Shown: piece by piece, positions 42,913-49,699 of the stretch
How the letters are laid out: every line of letters starts with the position of its first letter
Numbering within the stretch: the stretch's first letter is position 1
Program-made: the position numbers and the translations under genes
Notes under the pieces: model-generated
What the model was told of the DNA's origin: nothing
The model's input: the letters and a program-made list of their open reading frames with translations, nothing else
Databases searched by the model: none
DNA from: Nocardioides bizhenqiangii
GTDB lineage: Bacteria > Actinomycetota > Actinomycetes > Propionibacteriales > Nocardioidaceae
Reading direction: 5' to 3'
DNA length: 64,000 nt
Assembly: GCF_034661235.1 (NCBI RefSeq)
Contig: NZ_CP141059.1
Coordinates: 3,037,501-3,101,500, forward strand

Positions 42913-43550
42913 TCGGCGACCGCCATGGTGGTGCCGAGGCCGACCATCATCACGCCGCCGGACGCACCGAGCCGGTCCAGCCGGTGCGGGCGCCGGGCGA
43001 ACCAGTCGCGCGCCTTGCTGGCGGCCAGCGCCCACACACTGTCCGATGCGATCGCCATCGCGGCGAAGACGAGGCCGAGCACCGCGAGTGCGACCCCGGG
43101 ACTCCCGGCCGACTCGTTCGTGAACTGGGGGAGGAACGCCACGAAGAAGACGATCGTCTTGGGGTTGGTCGCACCGACGATCAGTCCGGTGCGCACCGAG
43201 GTGAGCGCGTTGGACCGCACCGGTCGGTCGTCCGCACTCCGATCGAGCGCCAACCTGGCGTCGCTGCGGTGCCGGATCGCCTGGATGCCGAGGTAGATGA
43301 CGTAGCCCGCGCCGACCAGCTTGATCGCGGTGTAGGCGGTCGCCGAGGCAGCCACCACCGCTCCGAGGCCGACCGCCACCAGGAGCACCTGGACCATCAG
43401 CCCGAGCCCGTTGCCGACCACCGAGAGCAGGGCGTCACGGCGGCCGACGGTCAGGGCGCGGCCGATCGTGAAGAGCAGGCTCGGACCCGGCACCTGGATG
43501 AAGAGGATCGAGGCGACGACGAAGGCGAGCCATTGGCTGGACGACGGCAC
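42909..43550 (-). CDS. LysE/RhtB-family exporter
   Basis: 213 residues with six hydrophobic segments. VPGPSLLFTIGRALTVGRRD and NPKTIVFFVAFLPQF are the LysE signatures. It exports amino acids or related small molecules using proton or ion gradient. GTG 43550. Downstream gene on the same strand is MmcQ, upstream is mirror array 3. Confidence 0.92.
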   Translation of the reverse strand: MPSSSQWLAFVVASILFIQVPGPSLLFTIGRALTVGRRDALLSVVGNGLGLMVQVLLVAVGLGAVVAASATAYTAIKLVGAGYVIYLGIQAIRHRSDARLALDRSADDRPVRSNALTSVRTGLIVGATNPKTIVFFVAFLPQFTNESAGSPGVALAVLGLVFAAMAIASDSVWALAASKARDWFARRPHRLDRLGASGGVMMVGLGTTMAVAE

Positions 43551-43593
43551 GCGGCGATCATCTCAGTCGGTGCCGACAGCGAGCCAGCCGTTA

Positions 43594-43690
43594 ATCCCGA
43601 CCCGGCTCATCCGTACGCCGACCCGGCTCGTTTGAACGGGCCGGGTCGGCGTACAGATGCGACGGGTCGGCGTACAGATGCGACGGGTGG
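43594..43690. repeat. Mirror array 3: 21-bp units with a different core
   Basis: ACCCGG of unit CCGACCCGGCTCATCCGTACG recurs at 43600 and 43621 (21 bp). The inverted counterpart (CCGGGT / ACGGGT in CGGGTCGGCGTACAGATGCGA) recurs at 43641, 43662 and 43683 (21 bp each). Both pairings give the same centre, 43633.5. The architecture equals arrays 1 and 2 but the core sequence differs. It fills the 144-bp gap between LysE and bfr. Confidence 0.88.
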
Positions 43691-43694
43691 GGGG

Positions 43695-44180
43695 CTACGG
43701 GGCTTCGCCGGCCTCGATCTGCTGGGCGAGGTACTGCTGGACGCCGACACGGTCGATCGCGTCGAGCTGGCTCTCGAACCAGTCGGCGTGCTTCTCCTCG
43801 TCGCGGACCATCTCCTCGAAGACCGCCGCCGATCCGTGGTCGCCGAGTTCGTGGCACTCCTTGGCGGACGCGTTGAACTGGGCGACCGCTGCCTGCTCGC
43901 TCTCCAGCGCCAACCGGAGCATCTCCTCGGCGCTCTCGCCGACCGTGATCGCGTTGAGCTTCTGCACGTTCGGGTGACCGTCGAACATGAGGATCCGGTT
44001 GATGATGTCGTCGGCGTCCTTCATCTCGTCGATCGACAGCTCGTAGAACACCTTCCCCAGCTTGGAGAGCCCCCAGTTGTCGAGCATCCGGGCGTGCAGG
44101 AAGTAGGTGTTGGTGACGGTGAGCTCGAAGGTCAGGGCGTCGTTGAAGAGCTCGATGATCCGAGGACTAACTGGCTGCAC
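43695..44180 (-). CDS. bfr: Bacterioferritin
   Basis: 161 residues, usual length. FELTVTNTYFLHARM has the first ferroxidase Glu19, ELSIDEMKDADDI has Glu52 and the haem-binding Met53, and RDEEKHADWFESQLD has the last Glu and His. The ferroxidase His that normally follows (EMKHAD) is Asp55 here. Iron is oxidised and stored in a 24-mer shell. GTG 44180 has GGAGGTAGACG upstream. Next to Bfd and an iron box. Confidence 0.93.
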   Translation of the reverse strand: MQPVSPRIIELFNDALTFELTVTNTYFLHARMLDNWGLSKLGKVFYELSIDEMKDADDIINRILMFDGHPNVQKLNAITVGESAEEMLRLALESEQAAVAQFNASAKECHELGDHGSAAVFEEMVRDEEKHADWFESQLDAIDRVGVQQYLAQQIEAGEAP

Positions 44181-44270
44181 CGTCTACCTCCGGGGAGTTG
44201 TGGTTCGTGAAGGCCGATCGTGGCACCTCCACCCCCGCCTTAGGCCAGACTCAGACCGAAACCAGCGACG

Positions 44271-44474
44271 TCAGCTGGCTGCACCGTCCGCAATGAGAAG
44301 TGCGTCCTGCCGCGCATGGTGCTCGCACACCAGTGCCTTCACCGTGAAGATGCAGGAACCGCAGTCCTGGGCGGCTCCGGTCGTCCGGCACACGGCGCTG
44401 ACCGAGCGGGCACCGTCGGCGAGCGCGGCGTCGATCGCGCGGTCGCTGACCACCCGGCACTGGCAGACGATCAC
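44271..44474 (-). CDS. bfd: Bacterioferritin-associated ferredoxin (Bfd-like)
   Basis: 67 residues. Cys4, Cys6, Cys38 and Cys41 (MIVCQC ... AAQDCGSC) are the [2Fe-2S] ligands of the BFD-type domain. Bfd passes electrons to bacterioferritin haem to free stored iron. It is 91 bp upstream of bfr on the same strand and sits behind a double iron box. Confidence 0.9.
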   Translation of the reverse strand: MIVCQCRVVSDRAIDAALADGARSVSAVCRTTGAAQDCGSCIFTVKALVCEHHARQDALLIADGAAS

Positions 44475-44490
44475 GCCGACTCCTGGGTTT

Positions 44491-44528
44491 GCTTAGGCTT
44501 GCCTGACTCAACTCAGGGTAACCTAAGC
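44491..44528. promoter_or_regulatory. Double iron box (IdeR/DmdR-like) upstream of bfd
   Basis: GCTTAGGCTTGCCTGA (44491-44506) and TCAGGGTAACCTAAGC (44513-44528) are inverted repeats matching at 13 of 16 positions around 6 bp. Each half resembles the 19-bp DtxR/IdeR consensus TTAGGTTAGGCTAACCTAA (about 13-14 of 19). The site lies 17 bp before bfd and 58 bp before the divergent SDR start. Confidence 0.7.
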
Positions 44529-44586
44529 CGCCGTGCCTGAGAACAGTGGCACTCGTCACTCGCGCCAGCCACTAGGGTCGGCGCCC

Positions 44587-45435
44587 GTGAGCACCTACGC
44601 CGTCACCGGCGCCGCCAGCGGCATGGGTCGCGCCGTCGCCGAGAAGCTGACCGCTGCCGGTCACACGGTGATCGACGTCGACATCGCCGAGGCCACCGTC
44701 CAGGCCGACCTGTCCACGCCGGTCGGCCGCCGCGAGGCTGCGGCTGCAGTGCTCGAGCGGTGTGGCGGGCGGCTCGACGGCGCGGTGATGGCCGCGGGCC
44801 TCGGTCCGGCGCCCGGCAGGGAACGGCCGCGCCTGATCGCCGAGGTCAACTACTTCGGCGTCGTCGAGCTGCTCGAGGCGTGGCGCCCGGCCCTCGCCGC
44901 GGCGGACGACGCCAAGGTCGTCGTGTTCTCGAGCAACTCCAGCACGACGGTGCCGATGGTGCCCGGGCGAGCGGTCCGCGGGCTCCTCGACGGCGACATC
45001 GACCGCGTCCTCGGTGCGCTCCGCATCTTCGGCAAGCAGGCACCGACCTTCGCCTACGCCGCCAGCAAGATCGCGGTCAGCAGGTGGGTGCGTCGTACGG
45101 CGGTCACGTCGGGGTGGGCGGGTGCCGGGATCCGGCTCAACGCGATCGCGCCGGGCGCCGTCCTCACTCCCCTGCTGGAGAAGCAGCTCGCGACGCCCGC
45201 CGAGGCGAAGCAGATCAAGCGGTTCCCGGTGCCGATCGGGGGCTTCGGCGACCCCGACCACCTCGCCGACTGGGTGGTGTTCATGCTGTCCGACGCCGCT
45301 GCCTTCCTGTGCGGGAGCGTGGTCTTCGTCGACGGCGGCTCGGACGCCTGGTTCCGTGCCGACGACTGGCCGCGCGGGGTGCCGGCGCGGCGGCTGCGCA
45401 GCTACCTCAACCGGATGCGGGAATTTCGTCGATGA
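44587..45435 (+). CDS. SDR, 3-alpha-hydroxysteroid-dehydrogenase-like
   Basis: 282 residues. TGAASGMGRAV is the cofactor loop, VMAAGLGPAPG replaces the usual NNAG, and FAYAASKIAVSRWVRR with WAGAGIRLNAIAPGAVLTP matches the HsdA/carveol-dehydrogenase branch of SDRs, including the insertion before the active-site Tyr. It should oxidise or reduce a ring alcohol with NAD(P). GTG 44587 is the domain start; ATG 44533 would add 18 residues. The 3' end overlaps the convergent LLM gene by 29 bp. Confidence 0.82.
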   Translation: MSTYAVTGAASGMGRAVAEKLTAAGHTVIDVDIAEATVQADLSTPVGRREAAAAVLERCGGRLDGAVMAAGLGPAPGRERPRLIAEVNYFGVVELLEAWRPALAAADDAKVVVFSSNSSTTVPMVPGRAVRGLLDGDIDRVLGALRIFGKQAPTFAYAASKIAVSRWVRRTAVTSGWAGAGIRLNAIAPGAVLTPLLEKQLATPAEAKQIKRFPVPIGGFGDPDHLADWVVFMLSDAAAFLCGSVVFVDGGSDAWFRADDWPRGVPARRLRSYLNRMREFRR

Positions 45436-46285
45436 CGTCCTCGCGGAACCGCCGGATGCCGTCGACCTTCTGGTCGACGGTCGCGTTCGGCCCGTAGTAG
45501 TAGAGCCACGGCATCGTCATCACGAGGGTCACTCCCCCGGCGGCAGCGCGGGTGAAGTCCGCCGGGGTCACCGCGTCCGTCAGCGCGACCACGACGTCGT
45601 ACGGCGCAGCCGGGTCGCGCCCTGCCTCGGCCCGCAACGCTGTCAGCCGGGCCGCGGTTCGGATCGCCTCGTCGACCGTGGACACGTCGCTCACCCAGCC
45701 GTCGTGCCGAGCGGCGCGCCGCAACGCCGGCTCGGAGATCCCGCCGACCCAGATCGGGATCGGACCGGGCGGCTCGGGCTTCATCACCAGCCGGTCGCAC
45801 GAGTAGAAATCACCGTCGAACTCGGTCCAGCCGGGGCGCCACAGCTCCTTCATCAGGGCCAGTGCCTCGTCCGTGCGCCGACCGCGGGTGCTGAAGTCCT
45901 GCTCGAGCAGGTCGAACTCCTCCCGGCACCAGCCGACGCCGACGCCGAGGGAGACCCGGCCGCCGGCCAGGGCGGCCGCCGTGCCGACGGCCTTGGCGAC
46001 CACGAACGGGTTGCGCGCAGCGGCGACGTAGATCGAGGTGAAGAACTCCAGCCGGCTGGTGACCTGCGCGAGCGCCCCCACGGTCACCCAGGGGTCCGGC
46101 CAGTCGACGTCAGGCGTCCAGCGGCGCTCGCCGCTGGCCTGGTAGGGGTACGGCGTCGCGAGCGTCTCGAGGTCGACGACGTGGTCGGCGATGCTGAGCG
46201 CCCGGAACCCCTGCTCCTCGGCGGCGCGCGCGAGCGTGACCAGGTCGCCGATCGGCTGATAGGCGGTGACGACTGCGAAGTCCAC
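45407..46285 (-). CDS. LLM-class F420-dependent oxidoreductase
   Basis: 292 residues, bacterial luciferase-like TIM barrel of the TIGR03619-type group: GDLVTLARAAEEQGFRALSI, ADHVVDLET, VTSRLEFFTSIYVAAARNPF and GRVSLGVGVGWCREEFD. The group uses coenzyme F420 or FMN. GTG 46285 is preferred because the frame's ATG at 46303 lies within the 46296-46309 palindrome. It is divergent from the FadH-like gene and may share its control. Confidence 0.87.
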   Translation of the reverse strand: MDFAVVTAYQPIGDLVTLARAAEEQGFRALSIADHVVDLETLATPYPYQASGERRWTPDVDWPDPWVTVGALAQVTSRLEFFTSIYVAAARNPFVVAKAVGTAAALAGGRVSLGVGVGWCREEFDLLEQDFSTRGRRTDEALALMKELWRPGWTEFDGDFYSCDRLVMKPEPPGPIPIWVGGISEPALRRAARHDGWVSDVSTVDEAIRTAARLTALRAEAGRDPAAPYDVVVALTDAVTPADFTRAAAGGVTLVMTMPWLYYYGPNATVDQKVDGIRRFREDVIDEIPASG

Positions 46286-46295
46286 GGGAACAAGG

Positions 46296-46309
46296 TAGAA
46301 CATGTTCTA
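46296..46309. promoter_or_regulatory. KstR-type operator in the divergent region
   Basis: TAGAACATGTTCTA is a perfect 14-bp palindrome that fits the KstR consensus TNNAACNNGTTNNA at every fixed base. KstR is the TetR repressor of steroid degradation in mycobacteria and rhodococci. The operator is 11 bp before the LLM start and touches the FadH-like ATG, so both promoters would be covered. Confidence 0.72.
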
Positions 46310-48264
46310 TGTCTGCCCCTCCGTTTGACCGTCTGCTCTCGCCGGGCCGGATCGGCACGATGGCGGTGCGGAACCGGATCGTGATGTCGCCGATGGAGAC
46401 GATGTACGGCACCGCGGAGGGACTGCCCTCGGATCGCACGGTGGCCTACTTCACGGCGCGCGCCGAGGGTGGGGTCGGGCTGATCACGGTCGGCGCGACC
46501 GGGATCGACCCGCTCCATCCGGAGACGCCGGGCGGGCTGCAGATCGGGACCGACGCCGCGGTCGCCGCCCACCGGCGGCTGGTGGAGGCGGTGCACGACC
46601 ACGGCGCACGGATCCAGCCGCAGGTCGTGCACGCCGGTCCGGACGGCCTCGGACCCGAGATGCACGGGGTCACCTCGCTCGGACCGTCCGTGATCCCGTC
46701 GTACCTCACCGGCAGGCCGTCGGCCGAGGCGACCAAGGAGCAGATCGCGGGGATCCTCGACCAGTTCCGGGCGGCGGCGGTGCGCGTCCGCGAGGCCGGG
46801 TACGACGGCCTCGAGCTGCACGCCGCGCACGGCTACATGTTCCTCGGCTCGTTCCTGGCGCCGCAGCGCAACCGCCGTGGCGACCGCTACCGCGGGACGT
46901 CGGTCGAGGGAAGGGTCCGGGTCGTGCTGGAGGCGCTGGCCGCCATCCGCGGCGAGGTCGGCAGCGACTTCCCGATCACGTTGCGGATCTCCGGCTACGA
47001 GCGGGTCGCGGCGGGTCGACCGGTCCACGACACCGCGGCGATCGCGCCGCTCCTCGTCCAGGGCGGGGTCGACGCGTTCCACGTGAGCGGTGGGGTCATC
47101 GACCGGCTCGTGACCGGCATGGTCAACGCCGCCGACGCCGGCGACGGGCTCAACGTCGGGGCCGCGGCCGCGGTCAAGGAGGCGGTCGACGTGCCGGTCA
47201 TCGCGGTCGGGCGGCTCCACGATCCCATCCTGGCCGAGGCGGTGCTGGCGGACGGGCGGGCCGACTTCGTCGCGATGGGACGCCCGCTGCTGGCGGATCC
47301 GGACCTGCCGAGGAGGCTCGCCCACGGGGAGCCGGAGCGGGTGCGCCGCTGCATCTCGTGCGAGAACTGCATCGACACCCTCGAGGAGAAGCTCGCGACC
47401 GAGTGCGCGGTCAACCCCTTCACCGGCCACGAGCTCGACCGGGTGGCACCCGTCGCGGTGCTGTCGCGGCGGGTGGTGGTCGTGGGCGCCGGGCCGGCCG
47501 GGCTCGAGACCGCGCGCCTGGCCGACGCGGCGGGTCACGACGTCGTGCTCCTCGAACGGACGGGTCGGCTCGGCGGCGCGCTGGTCGCCGCGTCCGCCGT
47601 CCATCCGGAGAACCGGCCGTACCTCGAGTGGCTGGCCGCCGAGGTCGAGAGGTCCGGCGTCGCCGTACGGCTCGACTGCGCGGCGACCCCCGACGTGGTG
47701 GCGGACCTGGCGCCGGACGCGGTCGTGGTGGCCACCGGCGGCGCCGTGGTCTACCCGGCCATCGCCGGCGACGACCTCGGTCACGTGAGCCGTGGCCTCG
47801 ACCCCGACCAGGTCGCCGCCGGGCGCCGGGTCGTGGTGGTCGGCGGCCGGCTGGCGGCGGTGGAGTACGCCGAGATGCTGGCCGCGCGGGGACGGTTGGT
47901 CGCGCTGCTCGAACCCGGTCCGGAGATCGCGCCCGAGTTCGGGCTGAAGCGACGCACCGAGCACTTCGACCGGATCGACCGGCTGGGCATCACCGTCCAC
48001 GTCGACTGTGCCGTCGAGGAGATCACCACCGGCTCGGTCCGCTACACGCCGGCTCACGGCACCAGCCGCGCCCTGCCCGCCGACGCGGTCGTGCTGGCCG
48101 GGACCGTTGTTCCGGACCTCGCGGTGGCGGACGCCGTCGTCGCTCGGGTTCCCGCAGCCGCGGTGCACACCGTCGGAGACGCCATCCTCGGGCCCGGCCT
48201 GATCCGCGGCGCCACGGCCACCGCGGCCCAGGTCGTGCAGACGATCGGCGAGGGCAGGCCCTGA
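46309..48264 (+). CDS. FadH-like NADH:flavin oxidoreductase (OYE + 4Fe-4S + FAD)
   Basis: 651 residues. About 1-340 is an Old Yellow Enzyme barrel (RIVMSPMETMYG, GYDGLELHAAHGYMFLGSFL). RRCISCENCIDTLEEKLATEC gives four Cys for a 4Fe-4S cluster. RVVVVGAGPAGLETARLADA and VVVVGGRLAAVEYAEML bind FAD and NAD(P)H. This is the plan of 2,4-dienoyl-CoA reductase and trimethylamine dehydrogenase. The KstR-like site suggests a steroid or unsaturated acyl-CoA substrate. ATG 46309 abuts the operator, so the message may be leaderless. Confidence 0.87.
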   Translation: MSAPPFDRLLSPGRIGTMAVRNRIVMSPMETMYGTAEGLPSDRTVAYFTARAEGGVGLITVGATGIDPLHPETPGGLQIGTDAAVAAHRRLVEAVHDHGARIQPQVVHAGPDGLGPEMHGVTSLGPSVIPSYLTGRPSAEATKEQIAGILDQFRAAAVRVREAGYDGLELHAAHGYMFLGSFLAPQRNRRGDRYRGTSVEGRVRVVLEALAAIRGEVGSDFPITLRISGYERVAAGRPVHDTAAIAPLLVQGGVDAFHVSGGVIDRLVTGMVNAADAGDGLNVGAAAAVKEAVDVPVIAVGRLHDPILAEAVLADGRADFVAMGRPLLADPDLPRRLAHGEPERVRRCISCENCIDTLEEKLATECAVNPFTGHELDRVAPVAVLSRRVVVVGAGPAGLETARLADAAGHDVVLLERTGRLGGALVAASAVHPENRPYLEWLAAEVERSGVAVRLDCAATPDVVADLAPDAVVVATGGAVVYPAIAGDDLGHVSRGLDPDQVAAGRRVVVVGGRLAAVEYAEMLAARGRLVALLEPGPEIAPEFGLKRRTEHFDRIDRLGITVHVDCAVEEITTGSVRYTPAHGTSRALPADAVVLAGTVVPDLAVADAVVARVPAAAVHTVGDAILGPGLIRGATATAAQVVQTIGEGRP

Positions 48265-48325
48265 TCCTCACGACCGCCACTACAGCGTGCGCCGGCCGTC
48301 ACCCCACCACACCTACGCTTCGGTC

Positions 48326-49174
48326 ATGGGACCGGAGCGTGGGGCGCGGACGACGGTCGGCACGGTGCTCCTGATCGTGGCCCTCGCCAGCCTGGTGGGC
48401 TGCTCGTCAGGTACGGACGCGGCCACCGCTCCCGCGACCACCGACATCGGAGCCACGTCCGACCCGAGCGACACCACGACACCGCGCGGCCCGCGCCCCA
48501 CCCGCTACCAGCCCTTCCCCTCCGAGATCGACGGCGCCGCGAAGCTCGCCGCCGCTCGCGCCGTCGAGGCACTGCCCGACGTGCGGCAGGTGACGTACAC
48601 GCAGTACTTCGGGTACCTGCCGCCGGACGCCAGCATCCTGGTCGAGGCCGACTTCGTGGACGGCGGCGGCACGACGTACGACGTGCGGCTCAGCCAGAGC
48701 CGGCAAGGATGGCGGATCGATTCGGTCCTCCCCGCCACCGCGATTCCGCCCCTCCAGAATCCGGGTGCCTTGATCCGGCGCGTGCTGACGAGTGACCGGA
48801 TCACGCTGCCGTGGGCCGGTCGCGTGGACGTCGCCGCCGGACTGGTCTCCGACGCGGTGCTGCGATCCATGCTCGCGGTGGCGGAGCGGCACCGGATCGA
48901 CGTCAGCGTGCTGGTCTCGGCCCACCCGGTGCAGGTCTTCGGCACCGACCGGCGCAGCAACCATCCGGACGGACTCGCCTACGACGTCGGGAGCATCGAC
49001 GGCCGGCTCGTCGTCGACCCCGCCGCAGCCGGGCTGGTGCGTCAGGTGATGCGGATCGCGGCGGGCACCGGTGCCCGTCAGGTGGGGGGCCCGGACGACC
49101 TGGACGGCGGCGGCAGCCAGTACTTCTCAGATCCGACGCACAGCGACCACGTGCACGTGGGCTTCGACCGGTAG
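48326..49174 (+). CDS. Lipoprotein with a LAS-type (M15/VanY-like) zinc peptidase domain
   Basis: 282 residues. Signal peptide and lipobox TVGTVLLIVALASLVGC make it a lipoprotein; a Thr/Pro-rich linker follows. The end has SNHPDGLAYDVGSID (His-x6-Asp) and DPTHSDHVHVGFD (His-x-His), the zinc ligands and base of the LAS superfamily of peptidoglycan peptidases. It may cut D-Ala or cross-links in the wall. ATG 48326 gives the correct lipobox distance. Confidence 0.72.
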   Translation: MGPERGARTTVGTVLLIVALASLVGCSSGTDAATAPATTDIGATSDPSDTTTPRGPRPTRYQPFPSEIDGAAKLAAARAVEALPDVRQVTYTQYFGYLPPDASILVEADFVDGGGTTYDVRLSQSRQGWRIDSVLPATAIPPLQNPGALIRRVLTSDRITLPWAGRVDVAAGLVSDAVLRSMLAVAERHRIDVSVLVSAHPVQVFGTDRRSNHPDGLAYDVGSIDGRLVVDPAAAGLVRQVMRIAAGTGARQVGGPDDLDGGGSQYFSDPTHSDHVHVGFDR

Positions 49175-49213
49175 CCCAGCAGACCAGTAGCCCAGTAGCC
49201 CGGTAGCCCAGCC
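49171..49213. repeat. Degenerate 10-bp tandem repeat after the lipoprotein gene
   Basis: Units close to CAGTAGCCCA occur four times (GTAGCCCAG, AGTAGCCCAG, TAGCCCGG, TAGCCCAG) from the lipoprotein stop onward. It lies between two convergent stops and has no other feature. Confidence 0.6.
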
Positions 49214-49221
49214 TCCCGGGG

Positions 49222-49611
49222 CTAGTGCCCGTCGGGTTGGTCAGGCGCGAACGGCCACTCCTCGAACGAGGAGCAGCGACCGTCGTCGCCGAACCGCACG
49301 ACCCACAGGTCCCGCCACGGCCGGCTGCCGGGAGCGCCGTACTCGATCAGGACGCGGACGACGGCTGTGTCTTCCTCCACCGCCACGATGTCGCTCGACA
49401 TGGTGAACTCCTCGTCCGGGCCGTCGCGCTCGGCGTCCCAGAAGCGCGCGATCTGGTCCAGGCCCTCCATGGGTCGGGCCCACGGCGAGGGGAGGTAGGT
49501 GGCGTCCGGCAGGAACAGCTCCGCCAGCCGCGCGGTCTCCGGTGTCCGCCAGAGCCGCTCGTAATCGGCAACCCACTGCTCGACAGCTCTGCGATCCACG
49601 GCTCCGCGCAC
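49222..49611 (-). CDS. SnoaL-like (NTF2 fold) protein
   Basis: 129 residues: VEQWVADYERLWRTPETARL, FLPDATYLPSPWARPMEGLD, and WRDLWVVRFGDDGRCSSFEE. One NTF2-like domain of unknown reaction. GTG 49611 is chosen; GTG 49599 four codons later is equally possible. Convergent with the lipoprotein gene and divergent from the Pro-rich membrane protein. Confidence 0.82.
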   Translation of the reverse strand: MRGAVDRRAVEQWVADYERLWRTPETARLAELFLPDATYLPSPWARPMEGLDQIARFWDAERDGPDEEFTMSSDIVAVEEDTAVVRVLIEYGAPGSRPWRDLWVVRFGDDGRCSSFEEWPFAPDQPDGH

Positions 49612-49699
49612 GGCTCCATGCTCGCCGGTCGGTTTCGCTACAGTCCAGGGATTCACCGGGGGCTTGCACCTTCGGCGCACCATGACGAAGGAGTGAGCA

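Noticed and set aside
46084..48168. Minus-strand frame of 694 codons opposite the FadH-like gene
   Set aside because: Shadow of a strong coding gene; no motifs and His/Arg/Asp-rich composition.
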